The position numbers and the translations under genes were made by a program. Below the pieces are notes generated by a model. That model saw only the letters and a list, made by a program, of their open reading frames with translations, was not told the origin of the DNA and did not search any database. Source: Oscillibacter sp. (GTDB taxonomy: Bacteria; Bacillota; Clostridia; Oscillospirales; Oscillospiraceae). From it: 5,821 bases of DNA. The stretch spans positions 14,222 to 20,042 of the forward strand of contig JAAVHG010000009.1 in assembly GCA_014799855.1 (NCBI GenBank). Direction: 5' to 3'. Positions 1 through 5,821 of the stretch are shown here, one piece after another; within the stretch, counting starts at the first letter, position 1; each line of letters opens with the position of its first letter.

Positions 1-261
1 AATGGCGGCAACGACATGGTTTCCGCCGTCACCGCCATGGGCTACGACGCTTACTTCACCGCTCTGGAGGCCCTGAAGGCCGCCGGGTCCACCGACGCCT
101 CCGCCGTTCTCGGCGCCCTGCCCTCCGTCAGCTATGACGGCGTGTGCGGCCTCATTGAGTTCGACGATATCGGCGACGCCAAGCGCGACCAGGCCTATAT
201 CAAGACCGCCAACACCGAAACCGGCAATTGGGACTTCGTGAAGGTCCAAGGCGTCCAGTAA
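1..261 (+). CDS. C-terminal part of a branched-chain amino acid ABC transporter substrate-binding protein (5' end outside the window)
   Basis: The open frame runs in from the left edge in frame 1 and gives 86 residues before a TAA stop; an internal Met codon at 16 is not the start. The fragment has the look of the C-terminal lobe of a periplasmic-binding-protein type I fold (the LivJ/LivK family). An alpha-helical stretch with GYDAYFTALEALKAAGS is followed by the typical GLIEFDDIGDAKRDQAYIK region and ends shortly after in a beta strand (WDFVKVQGVQ). Binding proteins of this kind are secreted lipoproteins in Firmicutes, but the signal peptide and lipobox would lie outside the window. Its position directly before livHMGF on the same strand supports the assignment. 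The substrate could be Leu/Ile/Val or another hydrophobic or polar amino acid, and the fragment cannot settle which. No livJ/livK symbol is given for that reason. Confidence 0.85.
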   Translation, partial: NGGNDMVSAVTAMGYDAYFTALEALKAAGSTDASAVLGALPSVSYDGVCGLIEFDDIGDAKRDQAYIKTANTETGNWDFVKVQGVQ

Positions 262-297
262 TCCGGTTTTTCGTCCGGGACACCAAGGGAACAAGTC

Positions 298-330
298 AAA
301 GGGGACGGCGGAAGCCGCCGTCCCCTTTTT
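298..330 (+). terminator. Intrinsic terminator after the substrate-binding protein gene
   Basis: A perfect 11-bp GC-rich stem (301-311 with 315-325) has a three-base loop (AAG) and is followed by TTTTT at 326-330. Three A's before the stem (298-300) can pair with the first three T's. It lies 36 bases after the binding-protein stop codon. Because the transporter genes continue on the same strand, it probably acts as a partial terminator or attenuates transcription between the binding protein and the membrane components. Confidence 0.88.
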
Positions 331-363
331 CCGCATTTTCAAGTGCGTCTGCCCGATTCCCCT

Positions 364-413
364 GGGCCGCCTCGAAAGACCGGAAATCCGGCCCCGGCTT
401 TTCGAGACGGCCC
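364..413 (+). other. Long imperfect stem-loop in the livH leader
   Basis: Bases 364-369 (GGGCCG) pair with 408-413 (CGGCCC). A C/A mismatch (370/407) follows, and then 371-377 (CTCGAAA) pair with 400-406 (TTTCGAG). Inside the loop, CCGG at 380-383 can pair with CCGG at 388-391 or, alternatively, with CCGG at 394-397. No T run follows, so it is not a standard intrinsic terminator. It ends 31 bases before the livH ribosome binding site. It could be an mRNA processing or stability element or an operator-like dyad. The pairing is seen in the sequence; any role is inference. Confidence 0.6.
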
Positions 414-444
414 ATTTCAGACCAAAGAGACCCATCAAAGACTT

Positions 445-450
445 GGGAGG
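445..450 (+). promoter_or_regulatory. Ribosome binding site that sets the livH start
   Basis: GGGAGG lies 7 bases before ATG at 458. A longer reading from TTG at 443 would place this Shine-Dalgarno sequence inside the coding region and add only five residues, so the ATG is preferred. Confidence 0.85.
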
Positions 451-457
451 TTTTTCT

Positions 458-1336
458 ATGCAGCAAATCTTACCCTATCTGATCAACGGCGTGTCCGTCG
501 GCGGCCAGTATGCCCTGATCGCCATTGGATACACCCTGGTCTACGGCATCCTCCGGCTGATCAACTTTGCCCACGGCGACGTGTTCATGGTAGCGGGGTT
601 GGTAATGGTGTACGCCTCCGCCTCCATGCCCATCTACCTGGCCCTGCCTCTGGTGCTGGGGGCCACGGTGCTGCTGGGCTTCACCATTGAGCGGGTAGCC
701 TACAAGCCCCTCCGCTCCGCCCCCCGCATGTCCGTTATGATCTCCGCCATCGGCGTCAGCTACCTGATCCAGAATCTGTCCTTCTACATTACCGGCGGCG
801 TGCCCCAGCCGGTCACCAACCCCATCCCCTGGATCTCCGAGAACGTCACGGTGCTGGGGGCCTCCACCAAGCGGGTGACTCTGGTGACTCCGGTGCTGAC
901 CATTCTGCTGGTGGCGGCGCTGGTGTATCTCATCAACCACACGAAAATCGGCATGGCCATGCGGGCGGCGGCCAAGGACTTTGAAACCGCCCAGCTGATG
1001 GGCATCAAGATCAACGCCGTCATTTCCATGACCTTCGTCATCGGCTCTTTCCTGGCGGCGGTGGGCTCCATTCTGTACTTCACCAACTACCCCTCCGTAG
1101 CCATCACCTCCGGCGGTATGCCGGGCCTGAAGGCCTTCGTGGCGGCGGTGTTCGGCGGCATCGGGTCCATCCCCGGCGCGGTGGTGGGCGCCTTCATTAT
1201 CGGCTTGTGCGAGGAAGTGATCAAGGGCCTGGGGTACACCACCTTCTCCGACGCCTTCACCTTCGCCCTGCTGATTGTGGTGCTGTGCGTGAAGCCTACG
1301 GGCCTCTTCGGCGAAAAAGTCACCGACAAGGTGTAA
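458..1336 (+). CDS. livH: Branched-chain amino acid ABC transporter permease LivH
   Basis: This gives a 292-residue, very hydrophobic integral membrane protein, close to the usual length for LivH (about 290-310). It forms one half of the transmembrane channel of a hydrophobic amino acid uptake (HAAT) ABC importer, with LivM as the other half. The family hallmark GYTLVYGILRLINFAHGDVF sits at about residues 24-43. A cytoplasmic coupling-loop region, TKIGMAMRAAAKDFETAQLMG, covers about 162-182 and is the EAA-like motif that contacts the ATPases. A conserved glycine-rich C-terminal segment, FGGIGSIPGAVVGAFIIG, covers about 232-249. Several apolar stretches of about 20 residues are consistent with eight or so membrane segments. 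The ATG start is chosen because of the GGGAGG site 7 bases upstream. livM follows after 13 bases. The family assignment is firm, but the actual amino acid carried is not shown by the sequence. Confidence 0.94.
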   Translation: MQQILPYLINGVSVGGQYALIAIGYTLVYGILRLINFAHGDVFMVAGLVMVYASASMPIYLALPLVLGATVLLGFTIERVAYKPLRSAPRMSVMISAIGVSYLIQNLSFYITGGVPQPVTNPIPWISENVTVLGASTKRVTLVTPVLTILLVAALVYLINHTKIGMAMRAAAKDFETAQLMGIKINAVISMTFVIGSFLAAVGSILYFTNYPSVAITSGGMPGLKAFVAAVFGGIGSIPGAVVGAFIIGLCEEVIKGLGYTTFSDAFTFALLIVVLCVKPTGLFGEKVTDKV

Positions 1337-1349
1337 GGGAGGGAAGCAG

Positions 1350-2457
<1,108 letters not shown>

Positions 2458-2465
<8 letters not shown>

Positions 2466-3292
2466 GAACGTACTGAAAGTCGAAAACGTCACCATGCAGT
2501 TTGGCGGCGTGGTGGCCGTGGACAATCTGAACCTGGAGATCAACAAGGGGGAGATTGTGGCCCTGATCGGCCCCAACGGCGCGGGAAAGACCACCGCCTT
2601 CAACGTGGTCACCGGCGTGTACCAGCCCACCAACGGGGCCGTGTGGTTCAACGGGGAGAAGATCATCGAAAACCATCCCCAGGGCAAGATGAAAAAGCTC
2701 TACAAGGGCCAGCACGCCGGGGACTATGCCCAGGTTCTGGCCCCCACGCCCGATAAAGTCACCCGCCTGGGCATGGCCCGGACCTTCCAGAATATCCGGC
2801 TGTGGAAATCCCAGACGGTGTTCGATAACGTGCTGATCGCCAAGCACTGCCGGGTAACCCACAATTTCCTCTCCGCCACCTTCCGCCTAAACCGGAAGGA
2901 GGAGGCGGAGCAGCGGGCGAACGTGGAACAGCTGCTGGATGTAGTGGGCCTCTCCGACGTAAAGGACGAGCTGGCTACTTCTCTGCCCTACGGCAAGCAG
3001 CGGCGGCTGGAAATCGCCCGGGCCCTGGCGGCGGAGCCTCAGCTTTTGCTGCTGGACGAGCCGGCGGCGGGCATGAACCCCCAGGAGACCGACGAACTGA
3101 CGGCCTTTATCAGCGAAATCCGGGACCAGTTCCACCTGACCGTGTTTTTGATCGAGCACCACATGGATCTGGTCATGGACATTTCCGACCGCATTTATGT
3201 GCTGGACTTCGGCGAGCTGATCGCCAAGGGCACGCCGGCGGAGATTCAGAACAACAAGCGCGTGATCGACGCGTACCTGGGGGTGGCGGAAG

Positions 3293-3300
<8 letters not shown>
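2458..3300 (+). CDS. livG: Branched-chain amino acid ABC transporter ATP-binding protein LivG
   Basis: This gives a 280-residue ABC ATPase that hydrolyses ATP on the cytoplasmic face to drive import through LivHM. Walker A is GPNGAGKT (38-45), the Q-loop glutamine is Q111 in ARTFQNIRLW, and the LivG-type signature is LPYGKQRRLEIARAL (176-190). Walker B is LLLLDEP (196-202) with catalytic E201, and the switch histidine is H234 in LIEHHMDLVM. The C-terminal region NNKRVIDAYLG is typical of the family. The protein is about 25 residues longer than the E. coli LivG I recall (about 255). The extra length lies between about residues 71 and 100, after the strand NGEKI and before TRLGMARTFQ, and is rich in Lys, Gly and His. 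The start ATG overlaps the livM stop (ATGAGTGA), and AGAGGAGG at 2440-2447 serves as ribosome binding site. All ATPase motifs are intact. Confidence 0.95.
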
Positions 3301-4006
<706 letters not shown>

Positions 4007-4034
4007 GCAAGCGGTAAAAGATGAATATTCCGGA

Positions 4035-4065
4035 AAACCCGGCCCTTTCGGGCCGGGTTTCTTTT
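4035..4065 (+). terminator. Intrinsic terminator of the liv operon
   Basis: A perfect 11-bp stem (AAACCCGGCCC at 4035-4045 with GGGCCGGGTTT at 4050-4060) has the stable loop TTTC and is followed by CTTTTT (4061-4066). It lies 28 bases after the livF stop. The A-rich left arm means the opposite strand also shows a stem followed by T's, so it could act in both directions, although no converging gene is present. Confidence 0.92.
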
Positions 4066-4066
4066 T

Positions 4067-4186
4067 GCCCTGGGCCGGAAGAACCGCTCTCCGGCGGAAA
4101 TTTTTCAAAATTCCGGGTATGAAATCCCCAAAAATAGAGACTCTAAGTCCGAACCCATTTTCATTGAAAAAAGGAGTGAGTCAATT
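4067..4186 (+). other. arcA leader region, no clear promoter found
   Basis: This AT-richer stretch separates the liv terminator from arcA. It contains a 6-bp stem GCCGGA/TCCGGC (4074-4079 with 4090-4095) with a 10-base loop. A weaker dyad CGGAA/TTCCG (4095-4099 with 4111-4115) follows, with further A/T pairing inside. A short symmetrical motif TAGAG-A-CTCTA lies at 4135-4145. The promoter for arcA is expected here, because a terminator lies upstream, but I see no -35/-10 pair of convincing quality and spacing. Confidence 0.45.
4171..4176 (+). promoter_or_regulatory. Ribosome binding site that sets the TTG start of arcA
   Basis: AAGGAG, preceded by a run of A's, lies 10 bases before the TTG at 4187. 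This is the only strong Shine-Dalgarno in front of the conserved N-terminus of the protein. The first in-frame ATG downstream (about codon 30) would remove conserved sequence. ATT at 4184 would be an even rarer start. Confidence 0.8.
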
Positions 4187-5413
4187 TTGAATACCGGACT
4201 CCATAATACTTCCGAGATTGGCCGGCTGAAAAAGGTTCTGCTCCACCGCCCCGGCGGCGAGTTGGAAAACCTCATGCCGGAATATTTGGAACGGCTGCTG
4301 TTCGACGACATCCCCTATTTGAAGGAGGCCCAGAAGGAGCACGACGCCTTTGCCGAATGCCTCCGCCAGCAGGGGGTGGAGGTGGTCTACCTGACGGATC
4401 TGGTGGTCAATTCCCTCACCAGCGGCGAGATACGGGCGGACTTCATCCGCCAGTTCCTGGACGAGTCCAGCATCCGGGACGATCGCCTGCGGGAGAGCCT
4501 GGCGGAGTACCTGGGAAAGATGCCGGACAAGGAGATGGTGTCCGCCATGATGGCCGGTATCCGCAAGAGCCAGCTCCGCCAGGGCGGCGCCAAGCTGGGG
4601 GATTTCCTGGCCGCCGCCGAGGACGACTATCCCTTTGTGGTGGACCCCATGCCCAACCTGTATTTCACCCGGGACCCCTTCGCCGTCATCGCCACAGGCG
4701 TCTCCATTCACAAGATGCACACCGCCACCCGGAACCGGGAGACCCTGTTTGGGAAATTCATCTTTGAGCATAACCCGGAGTATATGCACGCCCCCCGCTG
4801 GTATGACCGGGGCGAAACCTCCTCCCTGGAGGGCGGCGATATTCTGATCCTGTCCCCGGAGGTTCTGGCGGTGGGCATTTCCCAGCGGACCCGCGAGGAC
4901 TCCATCGACACCCTGGCGGAGTCGGTCCTCACCTATGAGAAGACCAATTTCAAGAAAATTCTGGCCTTCAACATCCCCAAAAGCCGGTCCTTCATGCACC
5001 TGGATACCGTGTTTACCATGGTGGACCGGGACAAATTCACCGTCCATCCCAATATCTTGTCCAGCATCACCGTTTTTGTCATGGAGCTGGACGAAAACCG
5101 GAAAATCGCCATCCGCCAGGAGGAGGGCCGCTTGGAGGAGATTTTGAAGGAGCACCTGCATTTGGACAGCGTGACCCTCATCCCCTGCGGCCAGGGCAGC
5201 GAAATCGACGCCGCCCGTGAACAGTGGAGCGACGGCAGCAACACCCTGGCGATTGCCCCCGGCGAAGTGGTGGTCTATTCCCGCAATTACGTCACCAACC
5301 GATCCTTGGAGGAGGCGGGAATCAAGATTCACACCATCCCCAGCGCCGAGCTAAGCCGGGGCCGGGGCGGCCCAAGATGTATGAGCATGCCCCTATGGCG
5401 GGAGGACCCGTAA
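4187..5413 (+). CDS. arcA: Arginine deiminase
   Basis: This gives a 408-residue cytoplasmic enzyme of the guanidino-group-modifying superfamily, the usual length for arginine deiminase. It hydrolyses L-arginine to L-citrulline and ammonia, the first step of the arginine deiminase pathway, which gives ATP and raises local pH. The N-terminus SEIGRLKKVLLHRPG (9-23) is typical. By family comparison, the substrate and catalytic residues visible are D163 in LYFTRDPFA, E215 in SLEGGD, H271 and D273 in FMHLDTVF, and the nucleophile C398 in GGPRCMSMP near the C-terminus. The helical region about 75-145 is the all-alpha insertion that separates arginine deiminase from smaller relatives. The start is TTG, chosen because the AAGGAG site lies 10 bases upstream and the conserved N-terminus would otherwise be lost. 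It lies outside the liv operon, after its terminator. No arcB, arcC or arcD is in the window, so it may work alone or with genes elsewhere. Confidence 0.96.
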   Translation: MNTGLHNTSEIGRLKKVLLHRPGGELENLMPEYLERLLFDDIPYLKEAQKEHDAFAECLRQQGVEVVYLTDLVVNSLTSGEIRADFIRQFLDESSIRDDRLRESLAEYLGKMPDKEMVSAMMAGIRKSQLRQGGAKLGDFLAAAEDDYPFVVDPMPNLYFTRDPFAVIATGVSIHKMHTATRNRETLFGKFIFEHNPEYMHAPRWYDRGETSSLEGGDILILSPEVLAVGISQRTREDSIDTLAESVLTYEKTNFKKILAFNIPKSRSFMHLDTVFTMVDRDKFTVHPNILSSITVFVMELDENRKIAIRQEEGRLEEILKEHLHLDSVTLIPCGQGSEIDAAREQWSDGSNTLAIAPGEVVVYSRNYVTNRSLEEAGIKIHTIPSAELSRGRGGPRCMSMPLWREDP

Positions 5414-5448
5414 AGCTGTTTCGCTAAAGGGAAAACTTGAGCAATGAG

Positions 5449-5582
5449 GTGCATCCAAAAATCTTAAAGGTTAGCCTGACCAGCACCCATAAAGAGTAGT
5501 GCATTCCAAGCCCTATGGAAATGGCCTGCCCAGTACCCGCAAGGGGTAGTGCATTCCTATCCCTATGGAATGGCCTGACCAG
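5449..5582. repeat. Degenerate tandem repeat, 50-base period, about 2.7 copies
   Basis: GTGCAT recurs at 5449, 5499 and 5549, exactly 50 bases apart, and GCCTG(A/C)CCAG recurs at 5474, 5524 and 5573. Copy 2 and the matching 35 bases of copy 3 are nearly identical (four differences, one of them a single-base gap). Copy 1 is more diverged, with about 31 of 50 positions shared with copy 2. The period is not a multiple of three, which argues against a protein repeat. Copy 2-3 contains short self-complementary parts (TACCC/GGGTA around 5534-5547, CATTCC/GGAATG around 5552-5572). Confidence 0.8.
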
Positions 5583-5593
5583 GAGGTCAGGCC
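5572..5593. other. Perfect 9-bp stem-loop at the end of the tandem repeat
   Basis: GGCCTGACC at 5572-5580 pairs with GGTCAGGCC at 5585-5593 around an AGGA loop. The left arm is the recurring repeat segment, and the right arm replaces the normal continuation of the unit. No T run follows on either strand, so it is a poor intrinsic terminator, though it could protect the arcA mRNA 3' end. Confidence 0.65.
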
Positions 5594-5791
5594 CCACAAG
5601 GAAACCCATTTCCACAACCGATAGACAAGAGCATTTCGATGATCTAACAGAGGCGTCAGCACAAATAGAGGAAAGGATATCATCAACCTCCAAACCCCCC
5701 GCCCGCACCACGCCGCGGCCCAAAGACATACCCGGCTTGCAAGGCAGTCCAAGCGCGCAAGCGGTTTCTCTTTTGGACCGTCCACGGCCCG

Positions 5792-5820
5792 TTTTCTCTT
5801 TGGCGCAACCAAAGAGAAAA
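5792..5820. repeat. Perfect 12-bp inverted repeat at the right edge
   Basis: TTTTCTCTTTGG (5792-5803) is the exact reverse complement of CCAAAGAGAAAA (5809-5820), with a CGCAA spacer. A similar motif TTTCTCTTTTGG occurs once more just upstream at 5765-5776. The stem is AT-rich and lacks a terminator layout. It could be part of a dispersed palindromic repeat, or a structure in front of a gene beyond the window. Confidence 0.6.
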
Positions 5821-5821
5821 T

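Larger units (their letters stand above)
5414..5821. other. Intergenic region after arcA with repeats, no supported gene
   Basis: This 408-base stretch has lower GC than the genes. Open frames of about 100 codons exist on the minus strand, but they run through the 50-base repeats in shifting frames, have no good ribosome binding site, overlap one another and encode low-complexity Arg/Trp/Leu-rich sequence. I do not call them genes. No tRNA-like cloverleaf or T-run terminator was found. The stretch 5600-5790 between the repeats and the right-edge inverted repeat holds only a small GGAAA/TTTCC hairpin (5600-5613) and nothing else I can name. Confidence 0.6.

Noticed and set aside
4023..4030. 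GAATATTC palindrome resembling half of an arginine-repressor box
   Set aside because: It lies before the liv terminator rather than in the arcA promoter region, and the flanking bases do not complete an ARG box.
4181..5332. 383-codon open frame on the minus strand opposite arcA
   Set aside because: The composition is biased (Gly, His, Val, Gln), it resembles no family, and it is fully covered by the clear arginine deiminase gene.
5449..5600. Possible CRISPR array
   Set aside because: The units follow each other with no spacers, the copies diverge, and no cas gene is present.
5591..5720. Possible tRNA or small RNA gene
   Set aside because: I found no cloverleaf, T-loop consensus or strong multi-stem fold; only short chance hairpins are visible.
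5424..5812. Two overlapping minus-strand open frames of about 100 codons
   Set aside because: They run through the 50-base repeat, where the frame shifts with each copy, have no convincing ribosome binding site and encode low-complexity sequence. One starts inside the right-edge inverted repeat.

Overview
The window reads as a piece of a chromosome from a high-GC, low-copy-repeat Firmicute. Strong GGAGG-type ribosome binding sites, tightly packed co-directional genes, a TTG start and GC-rich codon third positions fit a gut Clostridia lineage such as the Oscillospirales. That placement is inference from style, not from a marker gene.

Bases 1-4066 hold most of a hydrophobic amino acid (branched-chain type) ABC transporter locus, all on the + strand. 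It begins with the 3' end of the substrate-binding protein gene (1-261). A strong intrinsic terminator follows (298-330), then a 50-base imperfect stem-loop (364-413). Next come the two permeases livH (458-1336) and livM (1350-2465) and the two ATPases livG (2458-3300) and livF (3293-4006). livM/livG and livG/livF each overlap by exactly 8 bases, so the four genes look translationally coupled. A second strong terminator (4035-4065) closes the unit. The binding protein captures the amino acid outside the cell, LivH and LivM form the membrane channel, and LivG and LivF power import. The terminator after the binding-protein gene would let that protein be made in excess over the membrane complex.

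Bases 4067-5413 hold a separately expressed arginine deiminase gene (arcA). It has its own leader and strong ribosome binding site and a TTG start. All catalytic residues of the family are present. No other arginine deiminase pathway gene (ornithine carbamoyltransferase, carbamate kinase, arginine/ornithine antiporter) lies in the window.

Bases 5414-5821 contain no gene I can support. They carry a decaying tandem repeat with a 50-base period (5449-5582), a perfect 9-bp stem-loop that ends the array (5572-5593), and a perfect 12-bp inverted repeat at the right edge (5792-5820).

I see no CRISPR array, tRNA, rRNA, transposase or phage gene, and I do not think the protein-coding part contains an undescribed system. 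The least explained sequences are the leader stem-loop before livH and the repeat-bearing region after arcA.
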